Below, piece by piece: positions 12,281-25,757 of a stretch of 64,000 nucleotides of DNA. Position 1 is the stretch's first letter. Every line of letters begins with the position of its first letter. Source of the stretch: Cinclus cinclus (taxonomy: Eukaryota; Chordata; Aves; Passeriformes; Cinclidae); contig NC_085047.1 of the NCBI RefSeq assembly GCF_963662255.1, forward strand, positions 13,756,347 to 13,820,346. Reading direction: 5' to 3'. A program made the position numbers and the translations under genes. The notes under the pieces were generated by a model. The model searched no databases. It saw nothing but the letters and a program-made list of their open reading frames with translations, and was not told the DNA's origin.

Positions 12281-14390
12281 TTGTGTTTTTAATTTCTTTC
12301 CTGACTGTGCTAAATTATAGAAATTGAAAAAGCTTATTAAATGTCTCCATTACCTCCTAAAAAGTTAAAATTATATTTGGAAATCATAACAATCAGAAAA
12401 TATGTCATTAGCAGGCTATGTCAATCCTAACGCCATGGCATTCTATCCTATCATCACACAGAATTTGCCTGTGGTACACTATATGATAATCCTTTTGTCA
12501 TTTTGTTTTGCTTTTGTTTTGCTCAGGAGAAGATAAGAAAGCCAGTATAGGCACTCTTGCTAGAAAATTTTAGTTTCTTCAATTAAATAAAAAAGTAAAA
12601 AAAGGTGCTTTCTGATATTTTTCATGTGTGTAGGTATAAAGGTATACTGGTATATTATTCAAAATGCTGATGAAGAGCTATGGACATAAATACTCCATGT
12701 GAAGGATGCAGTGTTCCAGCAGAGGTGAGAGTGGATAATATCTTGGTTATAACTATGCACCGGAATGGCCAAAACACTCAAGCTAAAAGAGAAGAGGAAG
12801 AAGCATGTGCCAAATTGGCACATAATCATTCTCCATTTGAGCAAAATGAGAAGTAACATGCAAAATGTGTACCCTAGAATACCCTCCAGAACAGCTCTCT
12901 AATTCCACTTCTGCTCCAGCTACACAGCTGTATCCATCTCTTTGAAGTGGAAACACAGGCATAAATGAAATACTTACCCCATAAGTAAGAACTTTTGCTT
13001 CTGTCCCAAAATTAGGGACCACAGGCTGTAGCTGCATCTAGATTTAGTGTTCAGATTCTAATTTATATGAGCTTTTCTACATCAGAGATGAACAAATCAC
13101 ATAGGACAGCATGATTCAAAAATTGTACAAAATGTCTTAGGAAAGAATTTTAAGCAACAATCCTTCAGTTTTTCTAGTCCTGCACAGTGGCATGCAATGA
13201 ATTTTCTTAGGTAATAATTATCTCCCTTCATAGCTGAAGACATAGCAATGAACCCAGACTAAGTGTTTACATTTTTCTTGATCACTCTTAGTAATTTATC
13301 TTATCACTAACTGAAGTCAAATACTTGTAAAATTAAAAAGGCTTTATTCATGTAAATTTTTCAGGACAGAACAGTCCAGATTCTCATCAAATCCTCCCCC
13401 AGACTGCCGGCACAATTTCCACATTAATCTTTTCCTTTGTTTCCTTCATCATATTCAGACTCAGATACTAGTCTAAAAGATCAAACTTTTGCCTTCCCAT
13501 CCTTCAAAGTATATATATCTCCCTTTTCTTCTAAATAGACTTGAACTATGTGTTGTAAAAAATAATGTGTTTAGAAATATTTCAACCATATGATCAACAA
13601 ATGCTCTATTACATATGCAACATAAATAAAAACTCCAACATTTAGTCAATGGCTTTTATGTTGTTGGCTTTTAAAACGAAAACAGAAATATGTGTACCCC
13701 AGGACATATCAGTGCTTGAACAGTTAAAAGCCTGCAGACATAGATTTCAGTACTTTGTTTCAATTGAAAATATCCATAAAAGTTACAGTAAGATTTGGAG
13801 GCTTACTATTAGGAGTAGAAGCTATTTTAGAGTACAGTGTCATTAAACCATTAAAAATACATTCTTTGAGGGTAAGAGGGAAAAGATTGTCTCAGAGAAA
13901 GTGTACAAATTTTGATCTGTTGTGGAGAAGGGCACCAGGCCAGCCATCTCCTGGAGTTGTGCTAGGAGAATAAAACAGCAGGAAAGCCACCCATGCCAGA
14001 GAAGTTGCTGTTGATTCAGGATGAAAGACATGAAAGGAGTCCAGACCAAACAGATTAAATGGACAGAACCTAACAAGGAATTTTTCAAACTTCATGCTTC
14101 TGTTGGTCTTTAGGGCATGATAGGGAGCTCCCAGGGTTCTTTCCCCACAGGAACTCCTAAATGATGGTGTATTTGTGTGTCGTGGAGCATTCATAAATAA
14201 AAAAAAAAAGTCCTTAGTGCCACACAACCAGCAAATAGAGTCATAGAGTCAGTGACAAAGCATTATGCAAGAAACTTATCTGACATTTTTCTTAATGTGA
14301 AGGGGGGGAGTGATCTAAATTAAATGGGGCTAAATTCAGTGTACCATAATGTGCCAGTCTCTATTCTTTTTGCTCACACTGGCTGTAGTG
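12281..14390. other. No gene seen; unique DNA
   Basis: Nothing recognisable. Frames of up to 111 codons exist on the minus strand at 13843-14227, but their protein has no known domain and the two overlapping frames are mutually exclusive. Confidence 0.55.
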
Positions 14391-14700
14391 CATGAAAATG
14401 AGACTCACAAGCTGAGAGCAAAATGAATCTGTTTATTGCAGAGTTAAGACAGTACTTGCACACTTAGTGTGGGGTTCAGTCCTTTTCACTCAGTTCAGTT
14501 ACAGTCCTGCAATAAATCTGTCAGCCTGACAGTTGTTAGTGTTCTCAAGGCTGGCAGGCTTTGGAAGAAACAGGATGCCTTTCCTGTTCTCAGACAATGT
14601 GTAATCTCTGTTCAGCCATGCTTCCCAGGAATTTTCTGCAGTTTGACGCTTTGCTATTTCCTCACAACTGGCAAAAAGTAAAAATCCAGTTCTCAGGCTT
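14391..14700 (-). mobile_element. Possible LTR-like fragment with facing poly(A) signals
   Basis: Read on the minus strand, ctgcaataaa (plus 14432-14441) has the form of an LTR polyadenylation signal and matches the string at the antisense LTR at 41.86 kb. A second ctgcaataaa lies on the plus strand at 14507-14516, so the two form a 10-base perfect inverted repeat. No LTR ends, TATA box or target duplication could be fixed. It may equally be unique DNA with a chance hairpin. Confidence 0.22.
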
Positions 14701-17700
14701 AATTACCATGAGATCAGACTAATGCAAATTATATAAATATAAATATAAATAGATAAATTCTATACTCAAATACATGTAGTGAAAATGCACAGCACATTCA
14801 TGCATTTTTGTAGATGTGCTGCTGCCATTTTTCCCTCAGAGCTGAATCTCACATTAGTGATTTATTTTCAGAAATCATTACCTGTAACCATGAAGAAATA
14901 GATGGGAACTTCTAGAAGGAACTTCTGACAGAGAGCTGATTCTTAGAAGTGCATATCTCAAGTAGGAAATTTTCACACAATAATATTTTCTAAGAATAAA
15001 AGCAATTAGATTACAATGTTTGTTTGCTTTTAGAATAGCAATTTATAATGATTAAACAGAATTTTATTGAACAGAAACAATCCAGAGCAAGTAATACCTA
15101 AGTATTATGTAATTGATAAATGGCTTGGTAGTACCTAGAATGCTGTATATATCAAATATCCAGTATCTGTGTTGAAAGTAAATAATGATTGCCTTTATTG
15201 CCTCAGGAATCTGCCCTAGGAAATGGACGACATAAATGATTGCTGGGAAACAAGTTAGTCTGCTTTGGAGAGCCTTTGGAAATGGCTCATTTCAATGGCA
15301 AGTTTGTCTTAAGAACTATTAAAAAAGAGCATATATTCAAATACACAGCTGGAACACGTACTCATAACAAATGCAGCTGTAAGGAAAAGCCAGTTTGATC
15401 AAGGTTTCTGCCTCAAGTACAGAAAGTACCAGCCTAATACTGGCACTTGCTTTCAGCATGACCTTCGGCAATAATTTCAGACACACAGAAAAATTAATAT
15501 TCTCATTGCTTGTGGCCAGTCAGGTAGAAGAATAAGAAAAAACAAAGTGTGTTATTAACAATCCCTGTAATTTATAGTAGTCCAAGGCAACAGCATTTAA
15601 ATGTGCAGAAAAGGGAATACAACAAATGTGATGAATCCTTGCATTGATGACAGAGCTACTGATTAACACCTGAGGTATGATTGCATAGGGTTTGTTTTTA
15701 GTAAACACTTGCAGGCCTTAGTCTTGCAAATAAGTATACAATTTTCCACTTCAGTGGCTGGCTTGACTAGCTTTCTTACAAAAAATAATATGTGTGGGTG
15801 TTGCAGGGCTGGATTAAAAACAGATCATGTATGCACATAGCTAGTGATCTAGCCATGTAATGCTGGGAGTTAGTGTTGTTTCATTATTCTGTTTCTGTCT
15901 CTTTTACCTGTGTTTACAGTGAAATTCAAACCCTGAAGTACTGTCAGGATAAGGATTCTCTTTGTAAATGAAAATGTATTTCTTTTAATAAAATTTTGTA
16001 TAGTGGCTGATGTTGCCATGTCCTTACTTTAGAACATGGATAAAAGTGGAAATATCTTCCTTTTGCTGGGTACTTTTAATGCAAACTCTTCCTAAATGCC
16101 AGGAATAAATCCCTTGTTGTATGTTCTATATAAACATTAGGAAGGTTTTAACCTAAAATTACTGTGCAGGTAGAACAAATGTTGGAGGATGAGATAAATA
16201 ACAGCAATATATTTTCATTAGTATTTACCAACCCACTGAAAATCATTGCATGAATTCAGTTTTAGGTTAGCAGGCGTTATTCTGATAAAATGAAAGAAGA
16301 AAATTGCATAAAATAACATTTGTGCAGCCTTCTTTTACTGATCAGAAATAAAGCAATGAACAAGCAAAAAAGAATCATGTAGGAATTTCAGGGTAGCATA
16401 TCTGATTTTTTCTTGCTATGATTTTTTTACAACTTTCATGGGAGGAACAGAACACATGACTGATGCTCCTATGGGGAAATTATGATGCTCTTGGTAGCTT
16501 TCCCTGTAGCTTTCTCTACAATGTTACCTCATGTTGCAAGTAGGAAATACTAAAAAAAATTTCCTGCTTTCTTTTAACAATCCAACAAATTAGATTATTA
16601 AAATGCATGATAGTTTAACAAAGAAAAGAACAAGATTATTTCATCGTTTTAAACCACAGCCGCAATTGAAAAGTACCATGATCTAACTTAAAGAGCTCCA
16701 TGCTTTAACCAGTATCTATACTCAACACAGCCAAATTAGTATTTCCAAAATTTATGCAGCTCTCCAACAGAAAAATGCATCTCTCGGTGAAATCCTCAAT
16801 ATGCATCTGCTATGAAAGAAAAAAACAGCCCAAGGCATTTATAGCCCTTGGATGCCCAGGCTATCAGAAGTTAGCCTCCATTCACACCTGGAAAAATCTG
16901 CTTCTAAGAAGCAGCAAGGCAATGGAGAAAGCAAAAGAGCACCACCAATTTTAATATTTATTATTTTTATCATTATTTTCATTATCTGTAGATTAATTCA
17001 AAAAAGTACTTTAGCTTGATACTTTGCTTTACACTGTTATATACTATGACAGCAACATATAATGGTATCCAAACCAAAGATAAAGTTCTTGTTTTCTTTT
17101 GTTGGAAACAAGATGATAATTAATTAATAAAAAATACCCAGAGTATAATATTTGGAAATGTATTTTTGTGGCTTCAGTATGCAATCAGATATACTAGAAA
17201 CAGTATTGACAACATAGTGTGACATCAATTTAATCACTATTTACTTGAACACTCTATGTCTTCTTAGCTTTTCCTCTGTAGAAAGTTAGAGACAATATTC
17301 TAAACAAATAATGAAAGCCCATCCTTCAGACACTGTCCTCCTTATTTCTTTTCCTCTTCAGCAGTCTCCTGGCTATCCTAAATCTGTGTAGGAGTAAGCA
17401 TTTGATGGATATTTTTTTATTCAAAAATTTAGTTCAGTGATTTTGAGCTGAGAGATTGTGGAGCAATGAATTGGACAATTAAGGTATGCATGCCATGAAA
17501 AATATTTTCCTGTGCTTGTTCTATAGCTCCTAGTCAATAAATTCCTTTTCTACTCTAGTGTTTCATGCATTAAGAGAAAGAGTATATCATCATTTTGTAT
17601 TTCATTTCAGTTAATACTCCTCATCTGATCCATATCTGGAATACTGATGTAAGTCAGAAGTTCTGTATACCATCCTATTTCACATAATATATTTTTTAAA

Positions 17701-20700
17701 CAGGATTGATGATTTTTATATACAAAAAAGAAGCTTACAACCATGCAAAAACCTGGGTACACATTTTGCTCATAAAGTAGCATAGCAATTCTCTCAGGTA
17801 TGACATGATGCCCAGTGTTAGTGACAGCAACGTGATATTCCCCATATATTCTCCCTCTTTACATCTGTCGTCAATACTCTGAAAAATAAATACTTGATGA
17901 GGAGAAGAGGGGGAAAGGCTGACAAATAGACAGCTCACACTGCAGAAGCTTCTTGACAAACTCTCTGAGTAGTGCTGTGTCAAACCTCATGCCATGATCT
18001 ACATTAGTAGCCAATGCATGAGCAGACCAGAGAGGAGGGAAAAGTCATATCCATGGGTGTGATGAAGGATTATTGCTTTGATATCTCTGTGTCATTCACT
18101 GGTATAGTAGATCCATCCAATACACCTTATCTTCCAATTAAAAATCTTACACTTCTGGGGAAACTCTTTTTCCATTGTGTAAGTTTATTTTTGGTGTTCT
18201 ATCAGCACCCAGCAAAATGAGGATGATCATGAGTACAATAAAGTCAAAACAATAAATCTGAGTTATAGTGCTCTATCATAGATAATTTCCAATTGTCCTG
18301 TTCAGCAACACCTTGTGAGGCTACAGGCTAAAAGTTGTTGGATTTTTTTTAAAGAATGTCCTTTCACATGGCCTGGGTGAGGACAAATTGAAGAACTAAT
18401 CATAGTCAAGGAAAAGTTTACTTTGTAATAAACTTCAGCATGTTTCCAGTCATTTCCTCACAGTGCAGCTCTCTGGTTATCTACTCCCCAGCCCTATTAT
18501 GAGAGTTTTAGAATTTTTAGTCCTCTGTATATAGTTTAACTATTAAGAAATATCTTAAATAATGTGATATCAATCCTGATAAAGAACTGAAGATATGACT
18601 GGACTTCATCTCCATTCTTTCTTCAACTGTTTTTGTAACAAGATTTGGAAAAAAAAGATGCAATCAAAGAGAGCATAATTTTATAATTTTCTGTGCAGAA
18701 ATGCTGTTCTGTTACATAAATTTCAATGCAGAATGAAAGATTTCATAATGTAGCTCATTTTATGAAGGACTGTGATTCCATCTTGAAACAACTTCTCTGA
18801 TAAAGGCTAAGAAAACCAGGATACTTGTTTTCTTCTTCCTTCAGTTTCTGTGTAGTCTTTCATCATTTAAACATGCCCTATTTGGCGGCCCCCGCTTCTT
18901 GTTCTGACAGGTATCGGCAAAAATTAGCAAAAATAAAATGCAAGAGCGTATGTGACACAAAACTCGTCAGAAAGGTTTCTCTCTCATAGATTTGTAGTTT
19001 TCAGTTGATTTATTTTACATGTTTTGCAGAATGTCCTGTCACTTCTTAATGGTCATTCAAAAGTGGTGCTACACAACCTACACAACCTGGTAAGCATAAA
19101 AAGGCAACATTTTTCCAATTTCTGTACAACAGATATCCCAAAGACATTTTTCACTGAATGTTACTAAAGGCCAAATGAAATCCAATGGCAAGCCTGGTTA
19201 TTAAAATGTTAGAAAGATGCAATTGCCCAGCTGTGTCCTCAACCATCAACTGCTCCATGACAGGCAGCCTTGAAATTAATCAAGTCTGTGCTGATACTGT
19301 TAGAAAGATACTGAAGGGCTATTCCAAGAAACAATCTAGTAATAAAATGCCAGTACAAGGAATATTGCAGTTTTTAATGATGGTATCTGGCAACAGGTGT
19401 TTTATGATTACTTTTTACACCCAGGAAGTCAAGGATATTGAATCCCTGGAGTTATTAGAAATGTTTCTCTTGTTGTGTTGTAGTATGCATTCAGAGCTCT
19501 CACTAAAAAGCTATCTTATTGAAACAGGCATCACTGAAGTGAGCATTTAAATACAGACTCACATAAAAGACAATGAGCTATTTATAAAGCTATATAAAAA
19601 GAGAATGTAAAGAAAGAAAACAATGAATAATCTGTGATAATGAGCTTGGATGCCGTGACTTCTGGTCTTGTTAATGTCACCTCTGCAGACAGAATAAAGA
19701 TTGAAGATATTGGTGAAGCAAAAGAATCTTAAAATATTTGAGGGAAAGAGGTAAGTCTAGAAAACAGTGTTAGCCAGCTAATGAACTTAATACATGTGGA
19801 ACTGAGGCAAGACTGATTGGTTCAGGGCATCCATTTTTAGAAACTTGGATAAAACAATTCCCTGTGCATTCCTAAAAAAACTCTGCAGTGACGGCACTCA
19901 AAAAATTCACAGAAGACTAGAGTGAAAGAGTGCAGAAAGCTTTGAGGAGTAAGAGATACAAAGTGGAACTAAAGAGCCCCACTGTCTAAAGAATCATCCC
20001 CTGAAAGCTGTCTTCTTATATACTGGTAACCTGTGAAACTTCAACAGAAGTGGATTATGAAGAAATTGTAGTAATATAGCAGGTATACAGCTTGAACCTT
20101 TGGATGAGAAATGCATTTCTCTGGCAAAGATCTTTGTGTCTTGTTTGCTTCTTGGTTATTTTGTGCAACCAACATCTTGTTCTTCCTTATAGGTGCAAGT
20201 GAGCAGTTGCAACTCTACTATGAGTTAGAATCATATTCAGATAGTAATTAATCTACTGTTTTCCTTAGGGTATCTGATTTTGCACATAATGAGACAATTG
20301 TTCAGGTGTTTGTGAAAATGCCAGTTGAATTGGAAAGAGCTTAACCACTGCCTCAGGAGCCCAGATGCTCCATCTCTCTGCTTGGGAAAATATGTGAGAG
20401 TAGCTAGAGTTGCCAATATTGTACAGTTCTCCATATGTCACCACAGAGTTAACGGGGTCATTTCAGTGTGCTAGGAAACCACGTACCTTAAGACAAATTT
20501 ATAGTCATATCAGCTGGATGCTTGCTTTGGAGCTACTATTGAAATTGGACTTAGGACTCAGTAATTTACAGCCTTTTTTTCCTATCGATTTGTGCAATAC
20601 TTGGTTTGTTCCAAGCCAAATTAGCTGTGGCATTATTTGTTTGCTCCTATTGTAAAAAGATAAAATCAAACCAAAATGCCAAAAATATCCAGTCTCAGTG

Positions 20701-20755
20701 AATTTTTTCTTGAATTTATGTCTGTGATTTCATGCCATGAAAATTCACGTCTTGA
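14701..20755. other. No gene seen; long unique stretch
   Basis: About 6 kb with no recognised repeat or exon. There is a small ATAAAT-rich patch at 14731-14752. The longest frame is 121 codons on the plus strand (19185-19550). It is rich in Leu, Ser and Cys but matches no family I know and lacks a coding-like context. A locally GC-richer string lies at 18883-18915. Confidence 0.55.
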
Positions 20756-20985
20756 GAACTACTCACAGTTCTGGTCTCAGGGGTTTATGAAGGTAGAGAG
20801 AAGCTACAGGAAAGTATAAGAGTAATGACAGTGATTGAAAGGATGGAGCAGTTTTACACTGTGAGACTGAAAGATCTTTGCTCCAAGAGGAGAAGGCTAA
20901 GAGGGCGTAGTCTCAGATTTATACAATCATGAACACAGTAGATGAGGTGAATGCCAAACAATTATTCACCAAATTGCAGAACACT
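20756..20985 (+). mobile_element. Old, diverged CR1 LINE fragment
   Basis: This resembles the part of CR1 about 0.4-0.6 kb from the 3' end. Landmarks are ttctggtctcaggg, aaaggatggagcag, gactgaaagatctttgctcc, aggagaaggctaagaggg, then gtagatgaggtgaatgcc and ttattcaccaaa. That order matches older avian CR1 subfamilies. It is more diverged than the other copies, lacks the 3' tail and has no intact frame. The identification rests on pattern memory, so the edges are approximate. Confidence 0.6.
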
Positions 20986-21459
20986 TTGGAGCTGGTCAGA
21001 GTTTAGTTTGAAAATCACTTTCCAGAATTTTTGAGAGACTCGCTGAACTGTGCTTGGCCTGAGCTGGGTGCAGAAGGCAGTCCCTGTGGGATAAACAGCC
21101 CTCGGAATATGGGGGACTATAGGGGAGACAGCACCCCTTCCCTGAGAGCAGGGGCAATGGAGAAGTCTGGGTGAGACATGCCCCAAGACTGAGAAGAAGG
21201 AAACCACAGCATAAATACCACAGTTCCTCATGACAAAGACCTGGGGGGGAAAATGGCTTGCCACAAATTCCACTTCCCACCTCAATTTTTGGGGAAGGAT
21301 GATATTAAATGATATAGGATGCAGAGGGACATCAGCAGGGTGACCAAAATTCCAGGGAAAGGAGTTGAATATTCAAAAGGAAGGTCTTTTGAAAAACAGA
21401 AATAATTGCAATTAATATTATTGCTAAATATTTCCCAGTTTTGACATTAATTGAACTGT
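20986..21459. other. No gene seen; moderately GC-richer DNA
   Basis: Contains frames of 94-107 codons on the minus strand (20962-21285) without recognisable domains. The GC-richer part at 21040-21260 could be the remnant of an unrecognised repeat. Confidence 0.45.
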
Positions 21460-21970
21460 TTATGGATTATTTGCTTCATATGTGACATATTCCTTTTTTC
21501 TCATTTCAAAGTTCTGTGTGTGACACCCCTTCTTCTCATGGAGTCCTGTGCAGAGAAGTGAGGGAGTGTCTGGTGGCAGCAATTGCTGTGTCTCTGTAGT
21601 GTGAATCACATGCAATAAAGTTGCTGCTACAACCCATGTCTTCAGATACTGCCAAAGGATGTTCTCTCCAGGTGCTCGTGACTGTGGAGGTGGGCAACAA
21701 AAATAGTGGTGATTCCTGGAATCCTGATGGAGGATGGTTTCAGCAGCTGTATTTGATTCTTCTTGGTGTACGAAAGGTGGTGCACGAGAAGACCTTCTGC
21801 AGAAACTGCTGCTCCTGCTGCTGTCGTGCTCAGTGGGGTCATCACAAAAACCCAGAGAAATCAAGGAATCAGTCCTTCTCTCCCTGCATTTCTTATGGGC
21901 TCTGAAAGCATGCGTGGGCACAGAAACATTGCCTAACATGCTCCTCCTAAGTACCTCCTAAGTATCTAAG
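21460..21970. other. Unidentified GC-richer segment with 159-codon open frame and poly(A) signal
   Basis: A segment noticeably richer in G and C than its surroundings. The minus strand is open for 159 codons (21460-21939), the longest frame here that does not come from a simple repeat. The predicted protein is rich in His, Ser, Thr and Arg and resembles no family I recognise. The plus strand is also partly open and carries tgcaataaag (AATAAA at 21614-21619). It may be part of an old LTR, a processed pseudogene or chance. I do not call it a gene. Confidence 0.3.
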
Positions 21971-22784
21971 TATCGTGGTAGCTTGTGACTGCTGGAGTCA
22001 GAGTGCTGTGCTCCAAAAATATTGATTAGTGTAGTAGAAGTGAATTTCTAATGATTTTGCTCCTGTTTGTCATTCGTATACATTTAATCTGTCTAGTATG
22101 TTAAAGCTTGTTGTATTCATAGTAAACTAAAAGGGACATCCATGCTACCTACTATGTTGATCACAAAGTATAGATTATTAACTATTGTTTAACTGGGCTG
22201 GGGAAATGTCTTGACCAAAAAAAGTGTATCAGGATGATTATTTCATAAATAAAAAAAGAAAGTCTTGAAAGTACAAAGTCTATGCTTTATTAAATACAGT
22301 TTTTTTCAAACACAAATGCAAATATTTCTCTGAAAACAAATTACTGAAAACACTTCTCAAAGCTTGGCAATTAAATGTACTTACTAGGAAATCAAATATA
22401 TGACATTCTAAAAGTATATTTTAGCTGTCATATCAGTGAAATTTATGTACCGAAATGAGACCTCTGGCTTCCCAGCTGTTTCCATGACAATTAATTCACA
22501 ATAGCTGACCTCCTTGATTTTGCCAAATAAAGGTTCTTATGTTTGTAAGAGGAGTCCTTGGATATTCTTTATGTGGTCTACTCATGTTTTATTTGTTTAT
22601 TAATAATTGACTGTGCCCTTTGTATTTTTCATTAAGCAAACTACTGTCAAAATAACTGTTGGATAGACACTGAGATTCTTAGAACTGTTTCTTAATGATA
22701 CAGGTGTTATATGCATTTGAGGAATTTCAAACATCAATCCCACACATAAATACAGGGACACAACCATAGAAAGATAAACAGAGT
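21971..22784. other. No gene seen; unique AT-rich DNA
   Basis: No recognisable element. The open frame reported by translation at 22600-22914 on the minus strand runs into the CR1 below and is not coding. Confidence 0.6.
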
Positions 22785-22905
22785 GTTGGATGGAGCTCTG
22801 AGCAGCTTGGTCTAGGGGAAGGTGTCCCTGTCTATAGCAGTGGGCTGGAAATAGATGATGATTAAGGTCCCTTCCAACACATTCTGTCGTTCTGTGATTC
22901 TGTGA
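22785..22905 (+). mobile_element. CR1 LINE 3' end, sense
   Basis: The last 120 bases of a CR1 copy: gttggatggagctctgagc, cttggtctaggggaaggtgt, ccctgtctatagcag, taaggtcccttccaacac, then the terminal repeat attctgtcgttctgtgattctgtga. It is severely 5'-truncated and non-coding. The variant tail attctgt(c/g)(g/a)tt shows the 8-9 base unit typical of CR1 ends. Confidence 0.93.
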
Positions 22906-25575
22906 CATCCACATGTATCCCTACACATATAGAGAGACAGAAACAGAGAACATACCACTTTCTTCAGGAAAATTTAATTGACTCTCTTTTTTAAACAAGA
23001 TTAAATTGTGGGGATGCCTCTCAATCATGTGCCATGGAAAGGAAACCTTGTCTACTTTTCCTTAGCACATGTATATTTTAGGAGCAGACCTTCAAGAGGT
23101 AAAGCAGAGTCTTTGAATTGTAGTGGGTTTGTACTGTATAACAAAATTAATCTTGAGATCCACATGCAGACGCTAAGCAATGTTCATATTAGACATGGTG
23201 TAATAATATTTATAGCCACATATTTCACCAGTGCCAAATTGTTTGTTTGTTTGTTTGTTTCTATTACAGGATTTGTACTTACCAGTTTTGGGTCTGTGGA
23301 AAGCTAAGTTTCCTGGAAACTGATGTCTGTGTTTTGGGGGCAGAACTGGCTACGAAATAAATAGTGAAGATTCACAAATAATAAAGGAGAGATAAATCAG
23401 ATATACATCAAATTAACAATTAGAATTAAGCAATTCTATTCTAATGGCTCTTAGACTACTCGGTTTATAGCTAGACAGTAAAAATACCTTTTCGATGTTA
23501 TTTATCACAGACAGTGATTGCTCTCCACCAAATGTACAGAAAATTACACAGTTAGGACGCATAATTATCTTCCTCAGTAAGTTATCTCTCTGAAAATAAC
23601 ATTAAAAAATCTATCATTATGAGTTTCACAAAAGGGTTGTTTTTTTTTTTTTCCACGTAATTGTTTTAATTTTATAATAGTTTATTCCTGGCCCAGGTCC
23701 GCATTTCCAGCCACATGACTTCTCTCTGTTCCTGACAGCCTGTGTGTCTCAAGGACAGCAGGGCCACATGAGATGCTCACTTGAGCATCTGAAAATCTTT
23801 CTTACACTGGCTCTGAAGTGTCACAAAGCCCTGCTGCCACCTTCCCAAAAGTGTTGCATGCAGCTGCATGAGACCCAAACCGGGATATCTCTTGCCCAGC
23901 TTTCTCTTTCCCAGCTCATTCTGCAACACACTATCTCTTTATCAACTCTTCAGGCCCATGGGCCATCTGATCTCTTTAAATTATCTATGTGCATACACCA
24001 TGATGTCATCCTTTTTGTCTCCTTATCTATTACAGACTTCTCTGTTTCTGCTGCCAGTTTCCTTATACTTTCATTACTTTACTATGCAGTTGCTCTAGTA
24101 GAGACATTTCAACATTTAGCTTTTAAAATTAAATCATGTTTTCTTTTCTGAACTTAGCACTGCATTTTGGGGAACATTAGACCAAGGACCCAGAATTTCA
24201 TCTTAAAAAATCAAATCCTCACCTAAATGTTGAAGGTTCTGCAGCAGTTAAGTCATTTAAAATCTATTTTTTTTTCTTTTGACTTTGACATTTGCTAAAA
24301 CAACAATTTTAATATTTTAGATTTTTTTTGGCAGTGCTGTTAACTTTTAGGCAGAATTTATAGACAAAACATGGTTTCCCAAACTAGTTGCATTAAAATT
24401 CTCTGTTAATAACAATCTTTATTTCCATTTTCTACACCCAACTGCAACTTTGATATAAGACAAATTAATTTCTTTAAGGGGTGGAAAAGACCCTGCTTTT
24501 CACCCTAGAACTAATTTAACAATTGTCTTAACAACAGTTTAAACAGCTAATAATTTCATCTTTTAGATGTGGCTTTATAAAATCCCACAATTAAATCTCT
24601 TTCAGAATTATTATTAAAGACAAAATTTTCCTTAAGATCATAAAATGTATGAACTCAGGTAGATAGCCTTTTCAAAGTTTCATTAGGTTCTTTGAGACAC
24701 TGAGAAAGGCATGAAAGTTTTGTAAAAAAAGCCTGAGTCAGCCAGGACTGGGCACACCAGAGGCTTTCTCTACTCTCTCATTTTTGAGTTAAAGGGAAAT
24801 CACTTAACACTTCAAAGAATCTCAGGCTCTCAGCCATTGTGAAAAAAATATCACTGGCCCAGTTCTGTTCATGTACAACTCAGTGAGAAACATCAGGAAT
24901 ATTTGTTTTTAAAAAGTAAATTTATTTTAAAATTAACTATTTTTTCGTAGCCTAATTACACTGATGTGGGATGGAGACAGTGTACAACATAAGTAGGGCA
25001 CATCTGTTTGACCTAAGTTGTTTCTGTGCTTTGGGAAAACCTACCCTTCTTTTCCAGTCTCATCCACATGAATGAACAAAACTCTAAATTTTGTGTGTAT
25101 ATGCTCGTTTCCTGTGTTTCCACTGACACTTCTTTCTCTCCCTCAAGGTAGTATTGAAATAGGTCAAACATTTTTTATTTTCACACAGATTTTTATTACT
25201 GTTTATTTTCTTCAGTCTGTTTATATTGTTGTAACATCTTCTAGTGTTAGAAGAATACATTATGAGTACCTGGGTGAATCCATTGTAGCACGTTCCCAAG
25301 AACAAAGGCTTTAATTTTGAAAGTTAGAATGTTTTCTGTTTTTTTCTTTATACATTCTGTCTTCAAAGGGCCCAGGTGAGGAGTGCTGGGGCTGTCTGAG
25401 GCACTGTTTTTACTTGCCAAGAGTCTGAAAAACTTCAAGCTACGTTGTGCAGTCATTTTATATTCAAATATTTTAAATTTGAAATACTATTCAAATATAA
25501 CTCTACAAATAGCAAAATATTAAAAATATAAAAATATCAATATAATCAATGAACCTTTCTTCCCTCAAATATTAC
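22906..25575. other. No gene seen; unique DNA with minor simple repeats
   Basis: Five GTTT units at 23241-23260, a poly-T run at 23639-23652, and a 9-base perfect inverted repeat with a 2-base spacer at 23771-23790 (agatgctca / tgagcatct). A 135-codon plus-strand frame at 23744-24151 has no recognisable domain and overlaps another frame of similar quality. Confidence 0.55.
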
Positions 25576-25757
25576 TGTCGTGGTTTAACATAAATTGGTT
25601 TTTAGTTAAAGAGAAAATTCTGCCAGTTATGGAAATTATTCTTTGCTAGGACTGCTGACAGCTTCCTCTGGACCTAACAGAACCAATCAGCTGGCTAATT
25701 TTGAGTATTGACTCATTGTTAAGTCGCTAAGAAATCTAAATATATCTATATTCCTTT
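25576..25757 (+). mobile_element. LTR-like segment (U3-like) abutting the CCCTT array
   Basis: Begins tgtcgtggtttaac, the kind of TG start I recall from passerine endogenous-retrovirus LTRs. It continues through ttctgccagttatgg and gctgacagcttcctctgg to a CCAAT box (ccaat, 25683-25687) and a weak AT-rich TATA-like stretch (about 25735-25750). It then runs directly into the pentanucleotide array, where the R region would be expected. No far end, poly(A) signal or target duplication was found, so this is a partial candidate LTR. Confidence 0.38.

Noticed and set aside
19185..19550. 121-codon plus-strand open frame
   Set aside because: No recognisable domain, normal AT-rich context and length within chance for 64 kb. 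Not called as a gene.
23744..24151. 135-codon plus-strand open frame
   Set aside because: No known domain. It overlaps a 76-codon frame in another register, and nothing supports transcription.
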